A DNA stretch of 64,000 nt from Hesseltinella vesiculosa (GCA_002104935.1 MCGT01000049.1:1-64000); one strand, 5' to 3'; shown: positions 8,796 to 20,659, counted from the stretch's first letter. Program-made: numbers and translations. The notes: a model not told the origin generated them from the letters alone.

Positions 8796-9779
8796 ATGAC
8801 AAGTTGGACAAGAGCGGCTTGGCAATGGACAACACGACGACACTTGCATGGCGTAACGGATCATGTTCGAGCAGTGATGCGCAAAGTGCCTCAGCCGGTG
8901 GTGGTGGTGACGACATCGACATCGACAGGCGTGGAACGACGAGGCATCACTGTTTCGTCTTTTACATCGCTCTGCCTCCACCCTGAACCGCTGATATCGT
9001 TTTGTGTGCGGTTGCCTTCTCGAGCGTCAGATGTCCTCCATGCGTCGGGCCGGATGGTCGTCAATGTGCTTAGTCAATCACAGGTGCCTCAGTCGATCGC
9101 CTTTTCGTCGCCTCAAGCTGAACAATTCAAAGATATACCCTTTTACGACGACGCCGACACTGGTTTGCCGGTGTTGATGGGCAGCCTCGGCTCCATGTAT
9201 TGCGACCGGGTCCAGGTGATCCCTACTGGCGATCATGAACTGTGGATTGCCAAGGTCACCAAGGTGGACCATGGTGTTGGCGGACAGTTCGGCCGCCGGG
9301 ACGAAGACCAGCCATTGCTCTACCACGATCGCAGCTATCGAAGTGTGGGTGAAGAAGTGTTCATGAAAGCCTACGAAGACTGCCGGCTAGACACTCGGCA
9401 GTGGATGCATCGAGCCCATGTGCGCATGGCCTGGAATTATTTGCGGGAGCGTGGCGACAAGGCCGAGACGAACGAGCTGATCAAGCAGCAGCTCAAGATC
9501 CACTTTGAAAAGAACCCACGCGTGACCTACAATGAAACCATCACGACTTTTTTTATCCATTTGATCCACCTGGCTATCCAGGCCAACCAAGGTCAGGATC
9601 AAGATGACTTTTTTGACCTGATGGCCCGATTCCCTATCTTGACCGATCCCAAATCCATCCTACAGTACTATTCGCCTGGCCTGCTAAAATCCAAGCAAGC
9701 TCAGCATCAATTCACCCTTCCTGATCTCCAACCGTTACCCACCTACCTGATAGACCAACTGGCCAGTGCAGAAAAATAA
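8796..9779 (+). CDS. Flavin reductase-like (FMN-binding split barrel) protein, probably mitochondrial
   Basis: A single exon of 327 residues. The first 25 residues are basic and Arg/Trp/His-rich (SWTRAAWQWTTRRHL), like a mitochondrial presequence. Residues about 25-180 match the flavin reductase-like FMN-binding domain: VRAVMRKVPQPVVVVTT, then GITVSSFTSLCLHPEPLISFCV, VNVLSQSQ and a terminal GDHELWIAKV strand. Such proteins bind FMN and often reduce it with NAD(P)H. The C-terminal 140 residues form an alpha-helical extension without a domain I can name. Substrate and partner are unknown. It is divergent from the LRR gene and upstream of the arrestin-like gene. Confidence 0.8.
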   Translation: MTSWTRAAWQWTTRRHLHGVTDHVRAVMRKVPQPVVVVTTSTSTGVERRGITVSSFTSLCLHPEPLISFCVRLPSRASDVLHASGRMVVNVLSQSQVPQSIAFSSPQAEQFKDIPFYDDADTGLPVLMGSLGSMYCDRVQVIPTGDHELWIAKVTKVDHGVGGQFGRRDEDQPLLYHDRSYRSVGEEVFMKAYEDCRLDTRQWMHRAHVRMAWNYLRERGDKAETNELIKQQLKIHFEKNPRVTYNETITTFFIHLIHLAIQANQGQDQDDFFDLMARFPILTDPKSILQYYSPGLLKSKQAQHQFTLPDLQPLPTYLIDQLASAEK

Positions 9780-10035
9780 AAAGAGTAGAATTGTCCCTTT
9801 TTTTTGTGGTGTGATCTGAGGCTTGACGCTACACAGGCTTTGTGTGTGCCTTTTTTTGCCTTTTTTGAAAGGCAGAGTCGTGTCCTACACAAAAGCCCAA
9901 TCGGTTTTCCCATTTTTTTATTTGTTCCCCTTCTCCATATTTTTTTTTTTTTTTATTCTTTTTGGTCCCATTGAAATTGATTTGTCTCCTTTATTTCTCT
10001 CATTAAAAAAGTGAAATAGAAGAATACGTTAGAGC

Positions 10036-12477
10036 ATGTCCGTCACGTCGTCCTCAGATGTGTCTCTCCGAGTTGTTTTAGACCAGGCTGGGCCCTTTTT
10101 CCCTGGTGATACCATCAAGGGCAAGATCCTTGTCACTTCCCAAAGACCTTTTCGACCTCACAACCTTCGTTTAATTTGGGCTGGTGGATCTACCATTCAG
10201 CCATCTCCAGCTGAAGAGCATGAAAACCACTTGTTCTTCCGCCGCTCCTTTGCTTTACATCGGGACCATCTGCAGTGCAAGAAATCTGGTCAAGTCTACA
10301 CTTATAAACCCAATGGCTTTGTCGAAAACTATGACACCACCGAACCATTGCAAATCCAGCTAGAAGCCAATCCTTCATCCTATGCATTTTGCTTTGAAGT
10401 CGAAGTCCCGAATGAAGACTTCCCAAGCTGCACCACCGTAAGCCCATTCTCCCCCCCCCTTTTTTTTTCCCTTTGATCCCGCCCGTCTCCCCTTGATTTT
10501 TTTCTCACCTTGTTTCTTCACCTGTTTATTAGAATGAAGTAGGCATGTTTGGTGGTCGGATCAGTTATTCCATGGAAGGCTTTATGGATACGGTCAAGGA
10601 TGACCCAACGCCTCTTCGATCCTTCATAGAAGTCAATGTGCTGGAATACAAGGATACCATGGACGCTGAATTTAAGAAACCCTACCTGGCTGAATCGGTC
10701 TATTTCATGTGGTTGGATGGTACCCCCAAGGACAGGCCCAATGATTATAAGACCGCCATCCGGGCCACCACCAACACCATTGGTATCCATCGTGGTGGCT
10801 CTCTGGACCTCACCATTCATATCTGGCACAGCACCAACTTTCAGCGCATGAGCGGTGTGTCGGTGGTTTTGTTGCGTCAGCGCTTGATGAATTATCGTGG
10901 CAAGTAAGTGCTAAAGAAAGGGAAAAAAAAAAGTGGCCACTTACCTCTATTTTTTTTTATATAGTACGTATGCACAGGCGGATGCAACGGTGATGACGAT
11001 GCGAGCCAACGTGGATTTACGACAAGAGAACAAGTTTGTTCAAACGTTGAACTGCACGCTGGACATTCCAGAAAACATCACCCCCACCATTGGTCAAAAT
11101 GGCCACCTTTTGCAAGTGTCCTACAAGGTCATGATCAAAGCACAGCTGCAAGACGGCACCTACCAAATCCCCAACTCCACCCATGTCCAACGCTTCATGT
11201 CGCTGGAAATCCCCTTGACGATTTGCACCGTGCCTTTGATGGTGGACGGCCGCCGCATCAACATCCCCAGCCGACGCCGTGTTCAGCCAGCAGCTTCGGT
11301 CCGTCACGTCAAAGATGAGCCGAAACAGCGAAAAAATTTCTGGGGTAGGCTCACTCCTAACAAGCCCGGTCGATCGCCTCCAACATCCCAACCCGGCAGC
11401 TCAGCATCTCTGGCCCAGCCCATCTCCAGCAGCAGTAGCCATCACGACGGCGACTCGGTGCACCACCACAGCGGCATCTCTGGCCCAGGCTCGCCTCGTC
11501 CTGGCGACGCTTCGCCCACGCGAGCCAACAGCCAGGCTATCAACTTTGCCCAACGTGTGCCTACGAATCAGCCTTCTTCCGCTTCCATCATCATGTCCGA
11601 AGGCAAAGCCGGCCTGCAGCCCATTCGATCCACGCCCATGAATGGCCCAGTGACCAAGTCACCTTTCGACTTGAAGCCAGACGAAGTGGATGATCAGCGC
11701 AGTGTCGACTCTGGCCCTCGCCCCATCCGCGTCCAACCTGTCCGCCCACCCCAGCCAACGGTTGTCACTACCGAAAGACTGCCCATGGTCACGCCTCCAG
11801 TGCCCCCACCAGCTGTTGTGCCTCCGCCCGATCAGCCAGCCATCACCACTGGTCCTAATGTGGTGTCTACAGCCACGCCCGACCAGAAGGGGGTGGTGTT
11901 CCACGACATGTTTGATGACTCCGATGAAGACGAGGAGGAGTATGACGACGAGGCCACGGCCTATCCCGACACTACCAACACTGAAGCCACGTCGCCTGAC
12001 CATAAAGCCGACCTGGCACCGCACAGCCCACCCCAGGCGCCGCCACCTGTCCCCGCCTCGCCCTCGCCCACGACCGACACGCTTACCCTGTCCCCTCCCT
12101 CGCCTCACCTCATCACAACCACGGCTTCGCCCTTGACCTTTACCAAAGCTGGCAAAGGGGATCGATCATTGATCAAGCCGACCGAAAGCGAAGAGCTCCA
12201 ATTGAGCAATCATCGATCCGTGCCATCGCAGTCGTTACATCATCAGCATACCCAGCAACGCCTTGGCCAGCCTTCTATCCCGCAACAACAACAGCCCACG
12301 CCTCAATCCCTCAATGCCTTGATGCATCAGTTGAATGCCTCGCCTCGCTACTCGTCTCCCAGCACCCCTGAGCCACCCGAGCAGGATGGCCACACCGACG
12401 ATGAATCAGACGAATCGGACGAGGATGCGCCCTTGGCTATTTTGAACCGCAGGTTCCGAGGTGCCCGTGTGCAATAG
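10036..12477 (+). CDS. Arrestin-domain protein (ART-like)
   Basis: Three exons, 10036-10437, 10533-10903 and 10965-12477, give 761 residues. Residues 1-165 form an arrestin N domain (VVLDQAGPFFPGDTIKGKILV; YAFCFEVEVPNEDFPS) and about 190-370 an arrestin C domain (ITPTIGQNGHLLQVSYKVMI; LEIPLTICTVPL). A long Pro/Ser-rich, probably disordered tail follows, with acidic clusters (DDSDEDEEEYDDE; DESDESDEDAP). In fungi, arrestin-related proteins guide Rsp5 ubiquitin ligase to plasma-membrane transporters. I see no canonical PPxY in the tail, so Rsp5 binding would need another motif. Upstream exons are not needed: the ATG opens the first arrestin strand. AATAAA lies about 70 nt past the stop. Confidence 0.88.
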
Positions 12478-12706
12478 ACCTTTCCTTTGTAGTTGTATCA
12501 TCCTAGTGCCATTTGGATGCCTTTTTTTTAAGGGGGGGAATCATTTAATAAACTAGTCTTTTATCCTTTGAAGAGAGAGCTCAGGAAAACACAAGCGCTG
12601 TTTTCTTTTTTTTCTTTTTTTTTTTTTTGCTGGCAGCTGGGGAGGTTGTGATTTTTTCTTTCATCTCTTTTTATTTTTCATTGGATTGCATCATCATCAA
12701 CAGACA

Positions 12707-13048
12707 ATGAATCAAGGACAGCCTAATCAACAAGATCAAGAAGCCCATCAATATGTACAGCAACATGTCATGTATAATGGCATGCAACTACAATACATTC
12801 GGTCGTGTTTTGCTGCCATTGCCGGTTCGGCGGCTGGTATTTTGGGTTTGACAAATTGGTCCGGGTTTTTGTTTTATGGTGTCAGCTGGAGTGTGCTTAG
12901 TGCTTTGTTGTTGCTCAAGGCGCCTTCGCCATCCAAACATTTCATGGCTGGCTGGCAAGATATGGTGGTCAATGGTGCAATGAATGGTTTATTATCTTAT
13001 ATTTTATTTCACACGCTTCTCTATGGTCTTGTGCATCTGTATCAATAG
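12707..13048 (+). CDS. EMC6: ER membrane protein complex subunit 6
   Basis: An intronless gene of 113 residues, close to the usual EMC6 length. After a Gln-rich N-terminus it shows the family signature: a conserved segment before the first helix (MQLQYIRSCFAAIAGSAAGILGLTNWSGFLFY), two closely paired hydrophobic helices, then NGAMNGLLSYILFHTLLYGLVHLY. EMC6 is part of the ER membrane complex insertase that helps insert tail-anchored and polytopic proteins. The ATG at 12707 was chosen because upstream in-frame codons lack an ATG. It lies 230 nt after the arrestin gene on the same strand. Confidence 0.92.
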   Translation: MNQGQPNQQDQEAHQYVQQHVMYNGMQLQYIRSCFAAIAGSAAGILGLTNWSGFLFYGVSWSVLSALLLLKAPSPSKHFMAGWQDMVVNGAMNGLLSYILFHTLLYGLVHLYQ

Positions 13049-13705
13049 CTCTTTCATAAACATGATTCCCCTCTCTCTTTCTTGACTTCACCCTTTTTGC
13101 CACATCCCCCTATTTTTTTGTCCTATTCATGTGAGCAATTTTTTTTGTTTCCGGTGGGAATAGGAAAAAGAGAGTTAGTAAGTGTGTGACCAACCAAATT
13201 TAGAAGCCATGGATGAAGCCACTTTTTTTGTGGCCCAACGTGCAAAACTGCGGTAGCTTGACCTCATTCATGATGATTTGCCTTCCAGACACAAATTGAT
13301 TGGCTTGTGATTTAAACTCCATTGCAAGGCCATGAACAAAACCAATTTCTCCCTTTTTTCCTTCTTTTCCTTTTTCTTCAGTTCTTTTTATCCTACAACA
13401 TGGCTTCCCAATTTTAAAAATCCATCTTGCCCTCGCACCCTGTCAAACCAAGCAACAACCTTACAAACCTATTTTATATTTTCTTCTTTCTTAACCTACC
13501 CACCATTTTTTTGATCAATTCCTTTTAGCCCACCTTTCGTCTTTTCTTTTTAGTATAACATCTCTTTTTTTTTTACCCTTGTTTTGTCCAGCCTTTAGTT
13601 TTTTTTTTTTTTTTTTGCTACCAACAGCTCTTTTGTAGTGAGATTACCTCTACGAATTTTATTTTTTTAACGACGACCTGATTTAAAAACCATTCGATTA
13701 TTGCA
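13049..13705. other. Intergenic region upstream of the first cyclin gene
   Basis: A 657-bp T- and C-rich stretch with several T-runs (13570, 13600). No ORF with a domain is present. It presumably holds the cyclin promoter and a long pyrimidine-rich 5' leader. Confidence 0.5.
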
Positions 13706-14715
13706 ATGATGGCTCTCTCCGATGGTTTACCACAAACGCACATACCCACTTTGACGGCGGCCTATGTGGCCCCGCAGTATCCTCCCATGACAATCACTCC
13801 TTCCATCTCTCCCGAAGACGACCAACAACGCCTTCCATGTCACAAATACAAACAGTTCCTCGGTGCCTCTTATCATGAACGGGCTGATATGATTGACAAT
13901 CTTGTTGGTACGTTTTTTCCTTTTTAAAATTTGCTTGTTTTTTGATTGAATGAGTGATTTTGAAAAAAGAAAAATCATGACAGTCAAGAAGTAGGTATTG
14001 ATTTTTTTTTTTTTGTTGGGTGATAATAGACTTGTCTGTTGACATTATTGAAAACATCTGGCCTACGCCTGGTCATGCCAAGGTGGTGGCAACGAAAAAC
14101 TTTATCCGCGAAATCCTACGACGATCCAAGGCGACTTATTTTATGCTCCAGATCAGCTTGTTTTATCTGTTCCGTGTCAAACGAGTGGTGCAAGGCAAGC
14201 TCCGTATCCCAGCCAGCGATCGATCCTTCCGCGAAGGTCTGATGTGCTGTGGCCGACGCATGTTCCTTGCTTCGCTCATGGTGGCTTCTAAATACATCCA
14301 CGATAAGGGCTATCCCAACAAAGCCTGGGCCGATGCTTCCGGCTTACCACTGCAAGAAATCAATGCTGCTGAAATGGCGTTTTTACAAATGATCGATTAT
14401 TGTCTGTACATCAGCGAAGCTTCGTTTGAAAAATGGTACACCATGCTCGACCAACGGTTGAAAAAGCGCAAGCAGCAGGTTGTTATGGAACAACCTGCCG
14501 CCGGCTTCCAACTGCCTCCTTCGCCTCCTGCTGCTCACCATCAACGGCTGCACCATCCTTATCACCTACCCACTGTGGCCAAGGTCAAGGCTGTGCTCAA
14601 AACTCCTTGCAACAGGCCTGCTTCGGATACCTATCCTTCGCCTGCCTCGCCTTCTTTTCGTCTTGGCCTCAGTCATCCACCTCCCGACTTGCCCTCCACT
14701 CTCCCATCCACATAG
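13706..14715 (+). CDS. Pcl/Pho80-type cyclin, paralogue 1
   Basis: Two exons, 13706-13907 and 14030-14715, give 295 residues. The cyclin box spans about residues 65-200. Diagnostic pieces are NFIREILRRSKATYFMLQISLFYLFRVK, CCGRRMFLASLMVASKYIHDKGYPNKAWA, GLPLQEINAAEMAFLQMIDYCLYI and a final W in SFEKWY. This is the Pcl family layout (partner kinase Pho85 in yeast). The C-terminal 90 residues are Pro/Ser-rich with SP/TP sites. The intron lies at the same place as in the paralogue at 62914-63955, splitting a GAY codon in LVGD/LVD. The exact Pcl class (growth, phosphate or metabolic control) cannot be told from sequence. Confidence 0.88.
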
Positions 14716-15114
14716 CCTTCCTTGACTCACCTTTTATTTTTAACCACTTGCTTCTTTGTTGGAAGAGAAGAAATAAACCTAGCTATTCTTCAAAAGACTC
14801 CCTTGGCTTCTCGTTCCGCCCCCCCTCGTTCAAGCTTTGTTCGCCCTTTTTTCCAAAAATAAGGAGGCGAAGCCCAAAACAATCAACTGCGGCAGCGTAA
14901 CGACCTGATTGGTCAGGTTGGACTCACAAATTTTTTTTTTTCCTTTTGTCTAGATGTGGTGCTCTTGCTTTTTTTTGTGTCACATTCCTAAATTTGACCT
15001 AGTCCCATTTTCTTGTTTTCCCTTTGTGCATCATGAGAGCAACCCAAAAACAAACATCCCATTTTTCTTCATTTTTTTGGTTTTTTATATCAAAAACTGA
15101 AGGGAGGTCATTTT

Positions 15115-16672
15115 CTAAACTTGCACATTACGTACGACATCATCCACAGCCCGAGCAAAATATTCTACATTGGAATTGGACAAGCCAGCCATCGAGATTC
15201 GGCCGTTGTCGGTCAAGTAAATATGGTATTTTTCAATCATCACCTTGACTTGAGGAGCTATGGAAAAATAAGAGTAAGTCACCTGGTCACCTAAAACGCT
15301 CGAGGGTGCGTTTTGGTACGGGTCCCAATTACCTTTGAGACCAGTGAAGGAGAACATGCCGATTTGGTCCACAATATGGTTCCAGGTGCCAGGCGTTTTC
15401 AGATCCACCAAGTGTTGATATAATTTTTGACGCATGTCAATGATACGGCTGGACATGTATTTCAGGTTTTCCTTCCATTCGGCATAGAGCGCAGGGTCGT
15501 TCAATACAATATCCACAATGCGAGAGCCATAGGCAGGAGGGTTGGAGATTTCGGATCGTTGCAGCTTTTCAAATTGCGACAACACTCGCTTGGTATCTTC
15601 AGGTGTCTTGCACACAAATGTCAAGTTGCCAGCACGTTCACCTTGAAAGAAAGAAAAAAAGGGGTCAGGTGACACCTTTTTTTTTTTTTTTTTTTTCCTA
15701 CCATATAAGCCAAAGTTCTTTGCAAAAGATTGAGCTACGAACAATTCGAAGCCTTGTTCGACAAAGTAACGCACGGCCCAGGCATCCTTGTCCAGATCAC
15801 CCGAAGCAAAACCTTGATAAGCACAGTCGAAAAAGGTGAATTGGTTCTTTTCACGCATGGCATCAGCAATGCCCTTCCACTGTTCTTGTGTAGGATCCAC
15901 ACCGGTAGGGTTGTGAGCACAGGGATGCAAGATAAAGATCGAGCCGGAAGGGGCTTCGCGGATGGTGTTGATCATGCCTTCATAATCCAGTGACTTGGTG
16001 GCTGGATGCCAGTAGGGATATTCTTGCACATCGAAACCAAGACTGGCAAAGATGTTGCGGTGGTTGGCCCAGGTAGGGTTGGAAATGTAAACCTTGCCAC
16101 TGCCCTTGAAGTGAGCAGCCAAAAAGGCAGCGCCGGTGTGGTTGGCGCCTGTGCCAGAGATGGTTTGCACAGCACCGGTTCGGCCTTGAGCAATGGCAGG
16201 GCTGTTGTCACCCAAAATCAGCTTGGTAGCAGCTCGTGTATAAGAGGGTTCCCCAGCAATAGGCAAATATTCATGGTCCAAATCAGCATTGTTAAAAAGA
16301 ATGGTATCGGCCTGACCAACAAAACGTCACGTTTGAGCCAGTTTTTTTTTTTTTTTTTCTTGTTGGGGGTGCTTACCTTTTTGACCACAGGCAGCACATA
16401 AGGCTTCAATTCATCCGTACGGAAAGCGCCAACGCCAACGTTGATCTTTTGAGGATGTTTATCGGCTTTGTAGCCAGCAGTCAAACTGAAAATGACATCA
16501 GCAGGGGCTTGAGCAACGGTGTTGAACACTAATAAAAAAAGATGATGTTGAGTTTCATGAATGCTACTGGGGTTGTTCACTGAGTGGACCGTCTTCTTTG
16601 TTATTTACCTGACATGGTGTCTTGATCAATATGCTTTGAGATTTGTTTCAAACGTTGAGAAGAAGAAGACAT
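15115..16672 (-). CDS. Aspartate aminotransferase (PLP, class I)
   Basis: Five exons on the minus strand, 16672-16609, 16528-16377, 16311-15702, 15641-15333 and 15257-15115, give 425 residues. It catalyses L-aspartate + 2-oxoglutarate to oxaloacetate + L-glutamate. Seen motifs are INVGVGAFRTDELKP, SGTGANHTGAAFLA, NPTWANHRNIF, ILHPCAHNPTGVDPT, FFDCAYQGFASGDLD and the PLP-lysine segment SFAKNFGLYGER (Lys about 270), ending HIYLTDNGRISMAGL. Length matches cytosolic or mitochondrial AAT. The N-terminus (MSSSSQRLKQISKHI) is not a clear presequence, so location is uncertain. Introns of 60 and 75 nt are multiples of three without stops, so their retention would not break the frame. Confidence 0.93.
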
Positions 16673-19114
16673 TTTTTTTGTTGTGGAGGTTCGATTTTTT
16701 TTTTTATGCGCTTCCTCGGGTGATTTTTTTTTTCTTGTCCGACTGATTGCCATTTCCGGGTTGATCAAGAGAACGGGAATGAGCCAATTTCTTTCCTTTA
16801 CTTCTTATTTATATTTACCTTTTTGTTTCGAAAACAATGAACGGTTCTAAAAGAGGTGAAAAGAAAGAAAAAGACGAAAAAAAAAATTGAAACTCTTTTT
16901 TTACTGCCATGGCAACGAGAGCCCGACGACCGTTCCATGTGATAATCATGGTCTTTTGTAGCGGGAGAATTTTCCCTTTTTTCCCCTCTCTGTTGCCTGC
17001 CGCGTCACCGTACAGGGCAAGGCAGTTCTCTTTTCTTAATAAATGGAAAGGCCGTTCCCAAGGATGAGCAAAGGATGATCGTGAGAGACTACCTTCGTTT
17101 TTTGACATCAAGTGATTGTATCATTCTTGCCACGCCCTGACAAACGTGGCATCCATTTTTGGCAATCTCCGTGGAAAAATAAAAAAAAGCGCATGTCTTC
17201 AACTGGGAGCTTTTTTTTTAAAACTTTAAATTTCGAATTTGGCAGTTTCGATTTCATTCGTCCTTTTGGCCCCTTGATCTGTGCCCACTTCTTTGTCAAA
17301 ACCTCACTGCCTAGCCATCTCTATGACCATCCTACTAAAATTTTAAATAGTCGAGTCAAAGCTTGGGTCTACGTTGGAGGCATTTGTCAACGTAGGAAAG
17401 TTGCCAGTGCACGTCACAGGAAAAAAATGCGCCCTGGCATCACCAAAGAGTTAATAAAACATGCTGGTGCCTTCCACCTTCTCTCTTTTTATTATGCATT
17501 GTCTTTCTACGGCAGCACCTGATGGTTCTAGTGTTGATCATCCATTCATCGAATGCTTATTTTACAGTACTGTTGCCACCAAGTTTGACGATCAGCCAAT
17601 CAAGGCAGGCCCATTTTTTTCCTGCATCATTTTTCAAACCTCGCTCTTTGTTCTTTTTCTTTCTCTTTCAAGAAAAAAACCAGCCGGTGATGACAGCGTA
17701 CCATTCTGCACAGGCATTTATTCCCTATGCTCATGACTTTGACACCGGTGTTGTTAATGATAATCTCTTCATGGACAATGTTATTACCTCATATTGGCAG
17801 GTTTGGGATGGAGCATGACACGAATGGGTTCGCATGGGTTCGCCTGGACATGCGATGATCAGGAACTGCTGTATGCGTCCGTCATGAAGCTCCAGTGGTT
17901 TATTATAATGCTTTGTTATTTTTCTTTGGATAATGACATGGTGCTCGTCTCCTGGGGCAGGAACTCTCTTTTCGACATGCTGTGTCCAACGCCACTTTCT
18001 CACCGGCGATGATGGGCTCACGATCCAGAACAATCACCTCGTTAGTCCTACCATCTCAGCTCCTTCTGACTCAGCTAACAACGATAGTGCATTGTTAATT
18101 CATGATTTTGACTTGGTTTATCAAGCATGATAAATCGGTAAGACAAGAAAGTGACTACCGACATTTGGCCGCAACCTACTTTTCCCACAAAAGTGCCATC
18201 ATTTCCGATCCTGGATCGGTGCCTTACACAGCTGACAACATTGGGCCAACACCTAGCAGCGCAAGTAACGTATGTGACAGTGCCTTTGGGGTGTATGTAT
18301 CGGCCATGCCTTCAGCCTCACTGCCATGAAAAAAAGGACAATGGCCCAGCTGCATTTTTGCATGGTTGCCCTATACTACCTGACGGACGCCCAAAAATTG
18401 GATACCACTAGTTGCATGCTACAAGCCATTGGTATCAGCGCAGCATGCTTCATGGTGCGAGGGGGAGGTGTAACTGATCCCCGCACAGTGCTTGCTTCCT
18501 TCGCATCGAGCTGAAGGACGGTACCTCAACGAACTTGTGCCGTGGATGCAGAAGAAACCAACGAGAGAAGGAGGTTTCACAAGGATTCCAGTACAAGGAG
18601 CGACCTCTGTCCAATGCAATCTCAAGAAGACTGCGTCGGACTGGCATTGATGAACCACCTGCCAGCGTTGAAACTCGTTATTGTATGTCGAATGTGTATC
18701 ACCGTGGTTAGTAAGATTCTCTTTGCCGAACGGTACAATTTGTCGAAAGTAAGCTAAAAAAAAAAAAAAAGCGGGTGGCCAGCATGTGCTTACCGCTACT
18801 TCTCTTCTTTCTATGCAAGACCTGCATAGCTTGGGGCTGGTGATCATGGCCGAGTCCCTAGTGACTTGATCAGCATCTTATCAACAAGCCGTGCACTTTC
18901 TTTCCAATTTTTCCAGTGTTCAAGTTGCCATTTGTTAAATTCATCACCACGAGCCTTGTGCCTTATTGTCCCGTAGATCCAGACGGGTCGGATATTATCA
19001 CGTTCCCTGTTCCGAACATGGCTAATTTATATATTGCGGCTACGCTAGAGACTCATCGTTTGCTCACATTTAGATTCCGTATCTATTTACCTGAAGAGTA
19101 TAATTAGAAACCAA
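16673..19114. other. Gene-poor region between AAT and PIG-H genes
   Basis: About 2.4 kb with no recognised gene. Several overlapping short ORFs at 17460-18750 have coding-like stretches in different frames (for example SDYRHLAATYFSHKSAIISD and QEDCVGLALMNHLPALKLVIV). These could be pieces of a frame-disrupted gene, but no family is identifiable. The proximal part near 16700 should carry the AAT promoter. Confidence 0.45.
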
Positions 19115-19276
19115 ATGGTCAACAATAATATCAACGAAGCTATAAATATAATAAAAAATGATAGCTTGGAAGATATCGTTGAAAAAATAAAAAAATTACA
19201 CATTGACGACGAAACTATGGACATTGTAATTGATACTATTCTAACAGAGAAAAAAAAATACAAAAAAAATTACTAA
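19115..19276 (+). other. Very AT-rich 53-codon ORF of unknown nature
   Basis: An ATG-to-TAA frame of 53 codons, visibly much richer in A and T than the flanking genes. The peptide is rich in Asn, Ile, Lys, Asp and Glu (NNNINEAINIIKNDSLEDIV; DDETMDIVIDTILTEKKK) and could form an amphipathic helix. The composition differs from every other coding region here and recalls AT-rich foreign or organellar DNA. It may also be chance, since low-GC sequence gives such residues. No homologue is recognised. Confidence 0.3.
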
Positions 19277-19379
19277 ACAAAAGATACCTACAACACGACC
19301 AAAGAAAGAGATTGCCCTTCATCACCTTTTTTCTTGTCATAAACAAGTCTGTTTTTTGATCGCCGCCAACCCTCCTCCC

Positions 19380-19562
19380 CCTATCCTTTTTTTTTTTTAA
19401 CTTCTTTTCTGCCTTTTTCTTATTTTCAAAGGCTAAGCACCGAACGGATTCGATAGGTTGCTTTGTTTAACTACTTTCACTTTGACTCAATTTACTCATT
19501 ATCATTTTTACCATCAATAAAGGTGCCATATTTACGTTTAGCAGTCAGAAATACAATACCAG
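19380..19562 (+). repeat. Dispersed repeat R1, copy 2
   Basis: The plus-strand partner of 2585-2765. Shared blocks are AAGGCTAAGCACCGAA, CGGATTCGATAGGTTGC, ATCAATAAAGGTGCCAT and TTACGTTTAGCAGTCAG. Downstream of 19562 the two copies diverge. Nothing in the surrounding 300 bp matches a known gene. Confidence 0.7.
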
Positions 19563-19873
19563 CCATTCGATCCATTCGACAGCAATATATACGAATTCCA
19601 GTCGGCCGTTCGCATCGGCATTTGGTAACAGGCTTCTATGTGTCGGTGATGAACGCACAGCTGAGCCGGTCTGAGTACGTTGCTTGCACCTCGATGGCAC
19701 GTTGGGGAAAGGTTTCCCTGTCTGCCTGGGAGAAAAAGAAATGCCAGTGTATGGATGGGCACCGTCTATAACAGCCTTCCGCTGCCCCTTGAAGTAAAAC
19801 GAAAAGCGTTTATTTTGAAATGGCTTGGTCAACAAAGAGAGGGCGGGTATCAATCGAGGCAAAAAAAGGATGC

Positions 19874-20659
19874 CTAGGTTTTGTCGTTGGGAAAGAGCAA
19901 CTGACGCGCTCCTCGGTACGTGACGATTAAATCTGGATTGAGACGCGGTAACAGGTTCTGGTAGGAGAGAGAGAGAGAGAGAGAGAGGTGAGTCGAGATC
20001 GCCAAATGAAGATGCGCGTGTAGCTCCGCTTTTTGGGAAAAATTACCTCGAAGACGATATTCATTTTGTCATGGTCTTTGATAAGAATAGCCAGGTAAGG
20101 CTTGACTTGCCACAGCGTGATGCCTTCATTGATGATGATGTCTTGGATTTTCATACGGTGGATAAACTTGCAAGTGCTGCGGCCAGTCCAGTATCTTGTA
20201 TTGACCTGGATCCCAATATCCTGCATCACTAACAACGATTCTTGTTGGCGCAAGAAAAAAAAAAGAAGATAAGTCTGCTGGGTCGCAGCCGCGTGTTTCC
20301 AACAGCCATGTTTACCTTGCTTCACTCGACTTGCTACAAACCAAGCCCAGGCAACCAATACACCCCATGGCCAAACGTTTGACTGAATAGAAAGAGAAGA
20401 ATGCAATGGTTAGACATCGCGTCGAGTGCCATTAGTTGCATGCGTGTCCCTGTTATTTTTCTTGTCCTTGTTGTACCTTGGAGGTCATCCAAAACCAACA
20501 TCCAATCGTGATCACGAGCACCAGATCTGCCATGGACAACCACGGATGTTGCGAGGTGACAATGTACTCATGGGTATGTCCACCAGGTAATATATAGCTG
20601 GAAAAGAAATCAGTATATTTGGTTTGCTTTCCATGGCCACTGGAGCTCATCGATGGCAT
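19874..20659 (-). CDS. GPI15: GPI-GlcNAc transferase subunit PIG-H/Gpi15
   Basis: Four exons on the minus strand, 20659-20477, 20382-20316, 20240-20047 and 19957-19874, give 175 residues, a typical PIG-H size. PIG-H is a non-catalytic subunit of the ER complex that makes GlcNAc-PI, the first step of GPI-anchor synthesis. Two adjacent hydrophobic segments (LVLVITIGCWFWM and WPWGVLVAWAWFVA) form the membrane hairpin. The PIG-H domain follows: ESLLVMQDIGIQV, FIHRMKIQDIIINEGI, PYLAILIKDHDKMNIVFE and NLLPRLNPDLIVTYRGAR. Intron 3 contains a GA microsatellite near 19970. Intron 2 (75 nt) is a stop-free multiple of three. A second ATG three codons downstream is a possible alternative start. Confidence 0.9.

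Noticed and set aside
17460..18850. A gene in the AAT/PIG-H interval
   Set aside because: Several short frames look coding-like but no continuous frame, splice pattern or family match could be established.
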